Under the pieces are notes generated by a model, which did not search any database, was not told the DNA's origin, and was given only the letters and a program-made list of their open reading frames with translations. From Coriobacteriia bacterium (GTDB taxonomy: Bacteria > Actinomycetota > Coriobacteriia > Anaerosomatales > Anaerosomataceae), in assembly GCA_030652115.1 (NCBI GenBank), contig JAUSBK010000007.1, positions 310,001 to 374,000 on the forward strand: 64,000 nt of DNA, given 5' to 3'. The translations under genes were made by a program, and so were the position numbers. The stretch's first letter is position 1; every line of letters begins with the position of its first letter. Below are positions 39,601 to 47,518 of the stretch, one piece after another.

Positions 39601-40716
39601 GTGGGACGCACGGCGAGGCGGAGGACGGTCGGCGCGTGGCTCGAGGAGTGGCTCGCCGTGTACGTCTACCCGCGCATGCGCGACGGCGAGCTGGCCGGCG
39701 GTACGGTCGCCAGCTACCGCGGGCACGTGCACCGCTACCTCATCCCCGAGCTGGGGACCATCGAGCTCCGACGGCTTGGACCGGAGCACGTCACCGCTCT
39801 CTACCGCCGGATGGGTGCACCGAAGGCCGAGGGCGGCTACGGACTATCCGTACGCACGCGGGAGCTGACGCATGCGACGCTGCGCATGGCGCTCGATCGC
39901 GCGGTCGCGCTGGGGCACGTGAAGCGAAACGTGCTCGTGGAAGGGCAGGGGGTCGACCGACCCCGGGTGCGACGGCGGCGCGTCACCGCGCTCGAGCGGG
40001 ACGAAGCGGTGATGCTGCTCTCGACGCTCGCAGCGGATCCCGGCGCCGGACGTCGGTTGTTCGTGCCGGCACTGCTTGCGCTCACTACCGGGATGCGGCG
40101 GGGCGAGATCCTCGCACTGCGGGTGAGCGACATCGACCTGCCTGCACGCAGCCGTTCGCGAGCGCTCGGTAGACTCACGGTGGCGCGCACGTGGGACAAG
40201 AGCGTCGACCCCACGCTGCCGTACGCGCCGATCGAGCGGTATCGCGTGCGCGAGTGGCCCAAGTCGGGGCGAGAGCGCTACATCGATCTGCCGCCCGAGG
40301 TGGTACGAGTGCTGAGGGAGGCGCTTGCGGAACGGGCGAGGGTGAAGCAGGCAGCTGGTCCGGATTGGCAGACCGGCGGGCTGCGCTGCGACGGCACGTC
40401 GATCGAGTGGGGCGAGCTCGTGGTGTGTGACGCGTACGGGCGTCCATGGTGGCCCGACTCGTTTTCGAGCGCATGGTATCAATGGTGCAAGGCCGCGGGC
40501 TTCTCATGCCGCTTCCACGACTTGCGCGCAACGTCGGGGTCCATTGCGCTTGCGGCGGGCATTGACGCGGAGGCGGTGAGCGAGCGGCTCGGCCACCACT
40601 CGGCGGCGTTCTTCCTCGAGCACTATGCCAAAGCGTTGCATACGGCCCGCGCAGCGGATGCTGGTATCATGGGCGAGTTGGTCTCAGAGGCACTCGCGCA
40701 CCAGACGGGCCCGTAG
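39601..40716 (+). CDS. Tyrosine recombinase/integrase lacking the N-terminal arm-binding domain (Int1)
   Basis: 371 aa from GTG 39601, behind GGAGGAGGGGG; TTG 39550 is also in frame. The SAM-like core-binding domain (TVGAWLEEWLAVYV) is followed by the catalytic domain with Arg in TTGMRRGEIL, HxxR in FHDLRATSGS, and His and Tyr in LGHHSAAFFLEHY. It is clearly homologous to the integrase at 47518 but lacks about 70 N-terminal residues that protein has. The stop codon lies inside the 5' half of a tRNA copy at 40707. No element is visible to its left, so it is probably what is left of an older insertion. Confidence 0.82.
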   Translation: MGRTARRRTVGAWLEEWLAVYVYPRMRDGELAGGTVASYRGHVHRYLIPELGTIELRRLGPEHVTALYRRMGAPKAEGGYGLSVRTRELTHATLRMALDRAVALGHVKRNVLVEGQGVDRPRVRRRRVTALERDEAVMLLSTLAADPGAGRRLFVPALLALTTGMRRGEILALRVSDIDLPARSRSRALGRLTVARTWDKSVDPTLPYAPIERYRVREWPKSGRERYIDLPPEVVRVLREALAERARVKQAAGPDWQTGGLRCDGTSIEWGELVVCDAYGRPWWPDSFSSAWYQWCKAAGFSCRFHDLRATSGSIALAAGIDAEAVSERLGHHSAAFFLEHYAKALHTARAADAGIMGELVSEALAHQTGP

Positions 40717-40745
40717 CTCAATGGTGGAGCAGGGGACTCATAATC
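40707..40745 (+). repeat. Left attachment site: 39-bp 5' half of the CAU tRNA
   Basis: Identical to 48973-49011 of the intact tRNA from the first base through the anticodon loop, then it diverges. The spacing between the two copies is 8,266 bp. This is the expected product of site-specific recombination in the anticodon region, where the element supplies a replacement 5' half. Confidence 0.88.
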
Positions 40746-40837
40746 TAAGCCCACCGTGTGAAGCCCTGCATTGAGGCCCATTCTGAGCACGAATCAGCGC
40801 ATCTAGTGACACTGAAAGCACGCGCTGTCAGGCAGTT

Positions 40838-40858
40838 CGGCACCAACTCGGCACCAAA
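40838..40858 (+). repeat. Candidate left arm-type integrase sites
   Basis: Two direct copies of TCGGCACCAA at 40838-40847 and 40849-40858, 11 bases apart. The same decamer occurs at the right end (48841-48929). The rest of 40746-41101, some 350 bases, has no gene that I can support. Confidence 0.65.
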
Positions 40859-41101
40859 TCGGGGCGTTCAGTTCCCGTTTACATCTGGTTGATACTGACC
40901 GGCTAGAGTGACGATCATGCGCCCGTCAGTCCCCTCTGGCGGGCGTTGTCACGAGCGGAGGCCCCGGAGGGTGTTCGCCCTCTAGGGCCTCTACGCCGTG
41001 CCTCGTCAGCAACGCGATTGTAGCACCCCTCTTGCGTTCTGGCATCACTCGGCGTATAGGTTGTGGCATAGGTTCCAGCATCACTTGAGGGGGTGTGCTG
41101 C

Positions 41102-41686
41102 ATGACAGACGAGAAGGTGCGCGAGAACAAAGTCCGACGGGCGGCAGAGCGGCAGGGGCTTAAGTTAGTGAAGTCACGTCGCCGCGATCCGCGCGCGCTC
41201 GACTTCGACAAGTGCGCCCTCGTGAGCGTGCGGGACGGGCGTAGCGTGTTCGGCCGTACAGACTACGTGCAGGGGCCGACGCAGAACACCGCCACGCTCG
41301 AGGACTGTGAGCGATACCTGGACGCGACCGCCGAGTTCGGATGGTCGAACACCGCGGAGTTTAAGACGCTCATCCTCTCCGCGCGTGAGGTAATGGAGCG
41401 CTGGGATATGGACGAACCCGCCGCGCTGCGCATCCTCGGCTACCACCCGCTGGATGACTTTCAGTGCATGGTGGACGCGCACGGCAACCTCTATTGGACC
41501 GTGGGTAAGGTGCAGAAGGCCGAGGCCGAGTATGGCGATCTCATCGCCGCGAAGGATTGGGACGGGTTCGTGCGGCGCAGCGCCAAAGTGTATCGGCTCG
41601 ACCGCACGGATCCTCGGACGGGTGACACTATCCGGGGATTCCAGCGTGGCGAGAACCTGAAACGCCCGCCTATTGTGAAGCTGTAG
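41102..41686 (+). CDS. Hypothetical protein of the integrative element
   Basis: 194 aa from ATG 41102, behind GAGGGGG; GTG 41093 is an alternative. The N-terminal AAERQGLKLVKSRRRDPRALDF is a short basic segment seen in many unnamed actinobacterial proteins. The rest (AREVMERWDMDEPAALRILGYHPLDDF) has no recognised motif. It is a soluble, charged protein without signal peptide. It is first in a two-gene + strand unit near the left attachment site. Confidence 0.6.
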   Translation: MTDEKVRENKVRRAAERQGLKLVKSRRRDPRALDFDKCALVSVRDGRSVFGRTDYVQGPTQNTATLEDCERYLDATAEFGWSNTAEFKTLILSAREVMERWDMDEPAALRILGYHPLDDFQCMVDAHGNLYWTVGKVQKAEAEYGDLIAAKDWDGFVRRSAKVYRLDRTDPRTGDTIRGFQRGENLKRPPIVKL

Positions 41687-41696
41687 GGGGGCGACA

Positions 41697-41891
41697 ATGG
41701 GGACTCTTTGGCAGGACCGCCGCGCCCTGCGCACCGTCCGAAACAGCGTCGTGTGGATCGCATCCGTCGTGACACCGCTCCCGCTCGTGCGCACCATCCC
41801 TACCGAGACATTGGGCATCGCTGTCGCCGGCGCCGTGGCCGCGCTGCTGTTCGTCTACATCTCGCTGTACGCCGTGACCGTGCGCTACTAG
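41697..41891 (+). CDS. Small membrane protein, unknown
   Basis: 64 aa. A basic N-terminus (WQDRRALRTVR) is followed by one or two hydrophobic segments (residues 18-30 and 38-62). It starts 10 bases after the upstream stop with GGGGGG as a site. The stop is adjacent to that of the convergent HTH gene. Small membrane proteins of this kind can be exclusion or holin-like, but nothing here shows that. Confidence 0.45.
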   Translation: MGTLWQDRRALRTVRNSVVWIASVVTPLPLVRTIPTETLGIAVAGAVAALLFVYISLYAVTVRY

Positions 41892-41892
41892 A

Positions 41893-42231
41893 TCAGCCTT
41901 CCCGTGCCGGGACGTAAGGGGATGCGCCTCGAGGGTTGGGGCGCATCCTGCGTGCGGGGTAGAACTTGCCGTCGGTGCCGGTGACGCGCTTGGGTGATTC
42001 CAGGTTCGTAGCGTTACGAACCTCCTTAATGTCGAGCCGCACCGTGCCCTCAGTGACTCCGAGAGCCTTGCCGATAGCCACCCTGGAGTGCCCCTCCTGC
42101 CACAACGCAGCGACAACCTCACGCCGCTGTTCGCGGGGAAGCTGGCGGCGGTCCTGGTTGAGGGTACGGGCGATGTGGACGTGATGACGCCCCGAAGGCT
42201 TGCGACCCTCGGGGCGTCTAATCCCTGGCAC
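41893..42231 (-). CDS. Helix-turn-helix protein, possibly N-terminally truncated
   Basis: 112 aa from GTG 42231. REQRREVVAALWQEGHSRVAIGKALGVTEGTVRLDIKEVRN is a clear helix-turn-helix. The part before it, GRHHVHIARTLNQDRRQL, resembles the segment just ahead of the HTH in ParB-like phage proteins, whose N-terminal domain would be missing. A stop codon lies 12 codons upstream. It could be a short regulator or the remnant of a longer gene. Confidence 0.5.
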   Translation of the reverse strand: MPGIRRPEGRKPSGRHHVHIARTLNQDRRQLPREQRREVVAALWQEGHSRVAIGKALGVTEGTVRLDIKEVRNATNLESPKRVTGTDGKFYPARRMRPNPRGASPYVPAREG

Positions 42232-42249
42232 GAGATCACCACGAGCATA

Positions 42250-42840
42250 CGCCGCGCACGCTCACCGCTGCAAGCCCTCGCAACGTGCGAATGGGAGCGA
42301 TGCCTAACCCGAACGGCAACTCGCCTTAGAACGCGCTACAGAGCCTCACAGGGCGAACATACGTTCGATAGGCTGCGACGGTGACGAGCGCACGATGCTT
42401 TATGGGCAGGGAGAGGAAATCGGGGGACGCACACGTTGTTGGTTTTCAGAATACACAGCTGTACTCGCTAGCCACAGACGGCATTCCCCCAGGGGGGGTG
42501 GCAGGGGGGGGGTGTAGCGCGCATGGGCGGAGTGTATGCACAAGCTATGCACACCGTGACGCCCACGATCAGCGGCCGGGTACCACCTGTTGTGGTTGGT
42601 GCGATTATGCAGGGTATGCAGTCTGCTCAGTGAGGCTCTGACCTGCGCATACTCGGCTAGGTTTACAGAACCTTCATTATCTCCACTGTGATATTCTGCC
42701 CGTTTTATGCATTACGTGCATGAGGCTCTGAGGGCTGATGTGCGGGCTTCTTTCTTGGAATCCGCGTGCTCGGGCGGTGTCTCTCCCTAGCCCTCTCTCA
42801 TCGCCCCTCGCATCGTACAACGTCGCCACAACGCAAAGAA
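42250..42840. other. Gene-free region with TATGCA repeat pairs; possible origin or control region
   Basis: No supported gene in about 590 bases, and G+C is locally lower. TATGCA occurs at 42535, 42546, 42606, 42615 and 42706, mostly as pairs 9-11 bases apart. TGAGGCTCTGA is repeated near 42630 and 42721. A poly-G block occupies about 42490-42512. Iteron-like spacing next to a replication-type gene suggests an element origin, but no initiator box is known for it. Confidence 0.4.
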
Positions 42841-42872
42841 GCGGGACCCCCGGTGTTATCCGAGAGTCCCGC
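42841..42872 (-). terminator. Terminator of the minus-strand operon
   Basis: GCGGGAC/GTCCCGC stem with inner CGG/CCG. On the minus strand it is followed by TTCTTTGCG, 55 bases after the stop codon of the last gene. Confidence 0.65.
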
Positions 42873-42927
42873 CTGGTGCGCTCGTGACGCGGGCTGTCAG
42901 CGCGGTCACGTTTGCGCGAGTGGTCGT

Positions 42928-43215
42928 CTAGAAGAGGTTCGGGAACATCGCGCGCACTCTCGCCGCAACCGCAGCGCGGATGAACCCGCCGGGGTTCGAC
43001 AGGAATTCGAGCACGTCCACCGGATAGCCGCACAGATCGCGTAGCGCCGCAGCGAGCCGTGCGATGTCCGATGCGCTCGGCCCGGACGATTGCGTAGGTG
43101 CAGGGTGCGTTGAGCTGCTGCTGGCAGGGTACGTGCCGAGGTGGGGCATGCGCCTAGCTTCGCGCTGCCAGGCCTCGGCGATCTCTCGCTTCTCGGCGTT
43201 GGTGAGTCCGGCCAC
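42928..43215 (-). CDS. Hypothetical protein, last gene of the element operon
   Basis: 95 aa. The N-terminal AEKREIAEAWQREARR is helical and charged. A Ser/Thr/Pro-rich linker (about 32-48) leads to a helical C-terminus (ARLAAALRDLCGYPVDVLEFLSNPGGFIRAAVAAR). No motif is recognised. It starts 2 bases after the 227-aa gene, so they are co-transcribed. Confidence 0.5.
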   Translation of the reverse strand: MAGLTNAEKREIAEAWQREARRMPHLGTYPASSSSTHPAPTQSSGPSASDIARLAAALRDLCGYPVDVLEFLSNPGGFIRAAVAARVRAMFPNLF

Positions 43216-43217
43216 GG

Positions 43218-43901
43218 TTATTCGCCTCGACCGGCGTTGAACGCTGCACGGCTGCTGCTGGACGTCCGCTCGGGGAGCGGCCCCGCGTCCGATAGTGCGT
43301 CCCTCGCGGACATCTCGAGAACGTCATTCAGGCTGAACGGAGAGCCGTCCGGAAGCAGCGGGTTTTCCTGGCGCGCCGCGTCCTCGTGCCACTTGGTGAG
43401 CATCGTCTCCGCGTCGTGCGCCTCCTGCCACTCATCATCGAACGTCCAGACCGGGATATCGAGGTGGCCGCCGATGGCGTCCGCTTCCGAGTGATCCCCG
43501 CGCCGCCGAAGCTCGGCACCGATGGCCGCCAGCACTTCGGGGTCCGCGTGCAGCGGGTCGTTCATCATGCCGTCGGCCTTCTTCACGAGGTCCGCCGTGC
43601 GAGTCGCCATCACTCTGTTCTCCATGTTCATAAACCTGTTCAGGCGACCGACGGCCTCCATCTGCGTGCTCGGCGCCTTGTCCTGGTAGCGGCTCTCGAC
43701 GGCTTCACGGGCGCGGCGAGCTGCGCCGGCCGCCGCGCCCGCCTCCGCGAAAATGGCCGCACGGAGCTTCTGTGCCCGCTCGGCCTTCATCGCCTGGAGG
43801 CCGCCGCTGGTGGCACCGCGGCGCTCGGCTTGATCGATGCTCCAATACGCGGAGCGTGCATCGGTACGCGCCTTGTTGAAATTCGGTGTGAAGTCAGCCA
43901 T
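43218..43901 (-). CDS. Hypothetical coiled-coil protein of the element
   Basis: 227 aa from ATG 43901, with GGAG 7 bases upstream; a longer start at 43931 lacks a site. The protein is largely helical, with Ala/Glu/Arg-rich stretches (MKAERAQKLRAAIFAEAGAAAGAARRAREAVESRYQ). Size and composition recall phage scaffold or head-associated proteins, but no specific motif supports this. It overlaps the upstream gene by 8 bases. Confidence 0.5.
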   Translation of the reverse strand: MADFTPNFNKARTDARSAYWSIDQAERRGATSGGLQAMKAERAQKLRAAIFAEAGAAAGAARRAREAVESRYQDKAPSTQMEAVGRLNRFMNMENRVMATRTADLVKKADGMMNDPLHADPEVLAAIGAELRRRGDHSEADAIGGHLDIPVWTFDDEWQEAHDAETMLTKWHEDAARQENPLLPDGSPFSLNDVLEMSARDALSDAGPLPERTSSSSRAAFNAGRGE

Positions 43902-44133
43902 TCTGGTGCTCCGTTTCGTCGTCGTTTGCATCGATGCAATCAGCGACCACGCCGTTGATGCACTCGGCGATCACGTCGCTCAAATCTGCGAGCTCGTCGG
44001 TGTCATCTTCGAACGGCACCCCGGCGATGGTCGCATCGAATAGCGCGAGTTCTCGCTGTAGTTCCGCCTGCTCCTCGGGCGTCATCTTGGTGAAGCCGAG
44101 GCGCTGAATCTGGTTGGGCCGAGGCTTCGGCAT
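43894..44133 (-). CDS. Small acidic hypothetical protein
   Basis: 79 aa from ATG 44133, with AGGAGGA 6 bases upstream. A basic start (MPKPRPNQIQRLGF) is followed by a strongly acidic C-terminus (FEDDTDELADLSDVIAE, DANDDETE). The start overlaps the preceding stop as TGATG, so it is translationally coupled to the TerS-like gene. Function unknown. Confidence 0.5.
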   Translation of the reverse strand: MPKPRPNQIQRLGFTKMTPEEQAELQRELALFDATIAGVPFEDDTDELADLSDVIAECINGVVADCIDANDDETEHQNG

Positions 44134-44585
44134 CACTCGTCCTCCTGCTCATCCGGGGTCGGGGTGTCCGCGGCTTGGGCGGCATGGGCGTCGCGCAGGA
44201 TTGCCTCGATGTCGCGGGCGATGTCGGCGCTGCTCCGCGACATATCGGGAACCGCTTCTGCGCGCCCCCGGAATCGCTCGAGCTTGTCCACGAGAATTCC
44301 CAATCCGACCGGCAGATCGCGTGGTGCGATGTTCCTGACGTTCGCTTCCAAGCGCTCGAGATAGGCGTCAACGATGCGCGCCAAGCGTGGCTCGACACCT
44401 TCCGCGGCTTTGGCCACGAACTCACGAGCATCATCGCGCTCTTCGCCGTCTGCTTCCTCGCGCCAGCGTGCGAGCGTCTTTCTGCTGTAGCCTGATGCCC
44501 TCTCGGCGGCGGCAAGGCTGCCGAAGAGCTCCACGGCCGCAAGGCCGGTGACACGATCTTGGTCGCTGTATCTCTTACCGCTCAC
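44133..44585 (-). CDS. HTH protein resembling phage terminase small subunits
   Basis: 150 aa from GTG 44585, which overlaps the upstream stop. ERASGYSRKTLARWREEADGE is a helix-turn-helix of the kind found at the N-terminus of TerS-like proteins. The central helical part (ARIVDAYLERLEANV...GILVDKLERFRG) is also seen in proteins encoded just before large terminases. No large terminase follows here. In phage satellites a lone TerS redirects helper packaging; here that is only a possibility. A transposase-like HTH protein is the alternative. Confidence 0.45.
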   Translation of the reverse strand: MSGKRYSDQDRVTGLAAVELFGSLAAAERASGYSRKTLARWREEADGEERDDAREFVAKAAEGVEPRLARIVDAYLERLEANVRNIAPRDLPVGLGILVDKLERFRGRAEAVPDMSRSSADIARDIEAILRDAHAAQAADTPTPDEQEDE

Positions 44586-45382
44586 TCGGGTGCTCCTTTC
44601 GAGTCGTCGTCCGAAGCGAACCCGGAGCCGTTGCAGTCGGGGCATCGGATCACCGAGTCGTCATCGAAGAAGATGTGCGCCATGCCTTCGCACCGGGGGC
44701 ACTGAGGGCGCTCCACTCGCGGTGCCGGCGCTGGCAGGGGGTGCGAACTACTGAGGCGCGCGTCGAGCAGCCTAGGCCATGAGCGCACCTCGAAGCCGTC
44801 ACGCACCTGGGCGATGAGGCGGTCCACTTCGGCTGCAAGCCTGCCGATGCCGTGGCGCTCACTGAGCATCGATGCGTCCGATGCAGAGAGGTTGCCACCA
44901 GTGGCGTGAACGATCTCATCAAGCCGTCCACCGTCGTGTTCTAGGGGTTGGCTTGGCTTATCTACTCTCTTCTTATCTACTCTCTTCTTATCTGCATCGC
45001 CGTCGGGAGTGCCGTCGGGAGTGCCGTCGGCATCGCTGTTGGCCTTGCCCCACTTCTTCAGGGCCTTCTGTCGCTGCATCTCACTGAATGCGCCTATCTC
45101 GGCTGCTGAACGCTGCCAAGCGAGGTAATCGTGGATTGCGTAGCCGTCCTCGGTTGGGGTCCAAAGGCCCACGCGCACGAGCTCTTCCGCATCCCTTTTC
45201 CATGTGGTACTTGCGGTCAGAATCCGCATCGCCTTTTGCGGAATACGGCCGTCGGTTAGATGCGCATCGGCATAGCAGAGGCCCAGAACGTACAAGCCGA
45301 CGGCGGCGTTGTGGCGCTTCTGGTCGAGTTCGAGAACCTTGGCATTGCCGGGGAACGATGAGTCAATGCGGATCCAGCTCAC
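44582..45382 (-). CDS. Phage replisome-organiser-like protein with C-terminal zinc motif
   Basis: 266 aa from GTG 45382. The N-terminal VSWIRIDSSFPGNAKVLELDQ, with GLYVLGLCYADAHLTDGRIP, matches the winged-helix start of phage replication/DnaD-like proteins. A linker holds short repeats (ADKKRVDKKRVDK and TPDGTPDGD), whose DNA is also tandemly repeated. The C-terminus has a four-Cys pattern CPRCEGMAHIF...CPDCNGSG that should bind zinc. It probably starts replication of the excised element with host DnaB/DnaC. The repeat-rich region at 42.5 kb could be its target. Confidence 0.55.
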   Translation of the reverse strand: MSWIRIDSSFPGNAKVLELDQKRHNAAVGLYVLGLCYADAHLTDGRIPQKAMRILTASTTWKRDAEELVRVGLWTPTEDGYAIHDYLAWQRSAAEIGAFSEMQRQKALKKWGKANSDADGTPDGTPDGDADKKRVDKKRVDKPSQPLEHDGGRLDEIVHATGGNLSASDASMLSERHGIGRLAAEVDRLIAQVRDGFEVRSWPRLLDARLSSSHPLPAPAPRVERPQCPRCEGMAHIFFDDDSVIRCPDCNGSGFASDDDSKGAPE

Positions 45383-45386
45383 GCGA

Positions 45387-45578
45387 TCACCGCCTGCTCG
45401 CGTCGAGCGCCATTCGCGCCGTTTCGCGAGCCTGCCGGGCGAGGCGTGCAACGTGGTCGCATACGTCGTTGAGCGCGCCGTCATCGTTGGCCCTCATCAA
45501 GATGCCGTGCGCCTCGATCAGCGCATCGGCGGCCGTAGCGGCGCGCTGGGCGCGTGTAGGGGATGGGTTGTCGGTCAT
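45387..45578 (-). CDS. Small hypothetical protein
   Basis: 63 aa from ATG 45578, with GGAGAAG upstream. An all-helical Ala/Arg-rich protein (RAQRAATAADALIEAHGILM...VARLARQARETARMALDAS). Its ATG overlaps the TGA of the excisionase gene. Function unknown; it lies between excisionase and the replication-type gene. Confidence 0.5.
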   Translation of the reverse strand: MTDNPSPTRAQRAATAADALIEAHGILMRANDDGALNDVCDHVARLARQARETARMALDASRR

Positions 45579-45772
45579 GATGCTTCTCCGATCAGCCGCA
45601 CGATCGCGGCCTTGGGTATGACGGTGCGTCGCCCAAGACGGACGGCAGGGATCTCCCCTGACCTCGTGGCGGCGTACACGCTGCTGTCGCACCGTCTGAG
45701 GACGAGTGCGGCCTCGTGGACCGTCATGAGGTCGGGGAGGGAGTCGAGGAGCGGGATGGCCTCAGTCACCAT
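45575..45772 (-). CDS. Excisionase-type DNA-binding protein (Xis)
   Basis: 65 aa. LMTVHEAALVLRRCDSSVYAATRSGEIPAVRLGRRTVIPKAAI is the classical MerR-like/excisionase winged helix. Xis bends DNA at attachment sites to steer the integrase towards excision. It overlaps the Xre-type gene by 11 bases and its downstream neighbour by 4, placing excision under the Xre promoter. Confidence 0.8.
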   Translation of the reverse strand: MVTEAIPLLDSLPDLMTVHEAALVLRRCDSSVYAATRSGEIPAVRLGRRTVIPKAAIVRLIGEAS

Positions 45773-45974
45773 CGGTGTCCTCCTCTACAAACAACTCTTG
45801 CGCACACTCGGCGTTATGGCCGATGGCCTCAGCGATGCGGACAGCCCAGACTGGATAGGGCCTGACCATCCCTGACTCGATGCGCCCGTACTCGGTGGGG
45901 CTGATGCGTGAGCGACGGGCGACCTCGGCGCGGGAGAGTCCGAGTCCCTCCCTCTTGCGGCGTAGTTTAAGCAT
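45762..45974 (-). CDS. Xre-family transcriptional regulator
   Basis: 70 aa from ATG 45974, with a GAGAGGAGG site. LKLRRKREGLGLSRAEVARRSRISPTEYGRIESGMVRPYP is a complete Cro/CI-type HTH. It heads the minus-strand operon and lies directly opposite the divergent + strand promoter, so it probably represses one or both sides, the lysogeny-type switch of the element. Confidence 0.8.
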   Translation of the reverse strand: MLKLRRKREGLGLSRAEVARRSRISPTEYGRIESGMVRPYPVWAVRIAEAIGHNAECAQELFVEEDTDGD

Positions 45975-45992
45975 GGTTCCTCCTCTCGGGAC

Positions 45993-46021
45993 TTGACGCA
46001 AGGATGTGACGGTACTATCAT
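45993..46021 (+). promoter_or_regulatory. Sigma-70-type promoter of the sigma-integrase operon
   Basis: TTGACG (45993-45998), a 17-base spacer and TATCAT (46016-46021), 38 bases before GTG 46059. GGATG...CATCC inverted arms overlap it (about 46001-46023), a possible operator for the Xre protein. Confidence 0.65.
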
Positions 46022-46058
46022 CCGTATCGGTAACGTTCCTGAGTGAGAGGACGGAACG

Positions 46059-46958
46059 GTGACGAGCGAATACGAGGTAGGCCGTGACGCAACGCTTCGC
46101 GCTGAAGTCGCTCGTCGGCTGAAGTGCGACAGCATCCCCGATGACGACTGGCGACGGCTGCGCGTCTTGGGCGACTCCCCCGAGGATCTAGCGGTTCGCT
46201 ACCGCTTCTGGGTCAGGAGCGGCCTGGCTGCTCGTCCAGTGACGGTGCCTGACCGCTGGGTGAGGCACTCAGCCGAGGTCCTCGAATCGTGCAGGGCCCA
46301 GCAGCAGCGGATGTTGGATCTCTTCAATCGCGACACTCCCGTAAGTCTCAGCGAGCTCGGGGAGTTCCTTCGCGTGCAGGGCGACCTCCGGCGGGATAAG
46401 AGTCCCGAGGTCGAGTTGCCGTATCCGTCCCCTGACGGACAGCCGAGGACGATGAGCATCAGCACGGGACTCGTGACTGGGCCCGACCTCTGGGATAGGG
46501 AGCGATGGTCGCCGCTGTGGAGGCTGCTGTGGGAAGCCGAGGGGCTGTCGATGCAGCACGGCTTCGAGGTATGGCAGATGGTCGGCTACCTCTTGTCTGA
46601 CGAGCAATACGTCCTCCCGTGGATCTCAGTCGGCGCTCGTACATACAAAGTGAATGACACATCGCGGGTGACGTTCGAGATCATCGTGCCGTTCCCGGAC
46701 ATAGATCCTCGGGACGTGGCAGATGCGTACCGCGAAGCGCGGGACGGGATGCGAGGGCAAGTGCCCATGCGTATGACGAGGGCGGAGCGAGTCGCGCGAG
46801 TCAGGGAGTTGATCTCCTCGATGGGCAAGCGGACGTACAGCGAATACGCCGAGGCTTGGAACGCGAGCCCGGACGTGCATCCGGCGGACAGGTTCGCGGA
46901 TGCCGCGAAGATGAACGCCTGGGTGCGCCGTCAGAAGCATGATGGGAAGTGGTCGTAG
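46059..46958 (+). CDS. Hypothetical protein heading the sigma-integrase operon
   Basis: 299 aa from GTG 46059, with GAGAGGA 8 bases upstream. A soluble protein without recognised domains. The N-terminal half is helical (DDDWRRLRVLGDSPEDLAVRYRFWVRSG), and the C-terminal part has charged helices (MTRAERVARVRELISSMGKRTYSEYAEAWNASP). Its stop is 2 bases before the next start, so it belongs with the sigma-like and integrase genes. Confidence 0.55.
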   Translation: MTSEYEVGRDATLRAEVARRLKCDSIPDDDWRRLRVLGDSPEDLAVRYRFWVRSGLAARPVTVPDRWVRHSAEVLESCRAQQQRMLDLFNRDTPVSLSELGEFLRVQGDLRRDKSPEVELPYPSPDGQPRTMSISTGLVTGPDLWDRERWSPLWRLLWEAEGLSMQHGFEVWQMVGYLLSDEQYVLPWISVGARTYKVNDTSRVTFEIIVPFPDIDPRDVADAYREARDGMRGQVPMRMTRAERVARVRELISSMGKRTYSEYAEAWNASPDVHPADRFADAAKMNAWVRRQKHDGKWS

Positions 46959-46960
46959 TG

Positions 46961-47518
46961 ATGCCCACCGACGAGCGGCTCACCGACGACCAGAAGCGAC
47001 TCGTGGAGAGTTGCCAGGGCCTTGTACGCAGCATCGCGTCAACAAAGCGCGCCACCACCGACGCCGAGTTCGATGATCTCGTGTCGGCCGGCAACGCGGC
47101 ACTGTGTCGCGCGGCGAAGAAGTACGACGATGCGCGCGGGGCGAAGTTCTCAACGTATGCGTACAAGAAGATCAAGGGCGCGATTCTCGATCGCATCGCT
47201 GAGGTCCGGCGAGTCAAGAGCACCGAGTATCCACAAATGGATGTCAGGCGCTCGGCGGTGGATCCCGATGACTATGCGTTCAGTCGAGTCCTGCACGACG
47301 ATCTCGCTTGCGCACTGGATCGCCTGCGGGACGATGAGCGCGCCGTGGTGTCGCTGCTGTTCGGCTTCGACGGCTCAGGTAGGCGGACGATCACCGAGGC
47401 GAGCGAGGCGCTCGGATGGTCCATTGAGCGCGTGATGCTCACTGAGTCGGCTGCCCTCGATGAGTTGCGCGAGCAGGTGCCGCATCTGGCGGACTACTTC
47501 GATGACTGGGAGGCGTGA
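46961..47518 (+). CDS. Sigma-70-like regulator encoded with the integrase
   Basis: 185 aa from ATG 46961. Region 2 is recognisable: LVESCQGLVRSIASTKR, EFDDLVSAGNAALCRAAKKYDDARGAKFSTYAYKKIKGAILDRI. A region 4-like HTH follows (LDRLRDDERAVVSLLFGFDG...TITEASEALGWSIERVMLTESAALDELR). It resembles a minimal SigF/SigB-type factor lacking much of region 3. Its stop and the integrase ATG overlap. It may direct transcription of element genes, including its own integrase, but this is inferred. Confidence 0.72.
   Translation: MPTDERLTDDQKRLVESCQGLVRSIASTKRATTDAEFDDLVSAGNAALCRAAKKYDDARGAKFSTYAYKKIKGAILDRIAEVRRVKSTEYPQMDVRRSAVDPDDYAFSRVLHDDLACALDRLRDDERAVVSLLFGFDGSGRRTITEASEALGWSIERVMLTESAALDELREQVPHLADYFDDWEA

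Noticed and set aside
40707-40780. A complete second tRNA gene
   Set aside because: Only the first 39 bases match; the 3' half has no T arm and no acceptor complement.
42381-42641. An 86-codon open frame on the + strand
   Set aside because: It runs through the poly-G block, has odd composition and no ribosome-binding site; the region looks regulatory.
44940-45030. Short tandem repeats (TCTACTCTCTTCTTA and GGGAGTGCCGTC units) as a CRISPR-like array
   Set aside because: Units are adjacent without spacers and lie in frame in the linker of the replication-type protein. No CRISPR array or cas gene is seen in the window.
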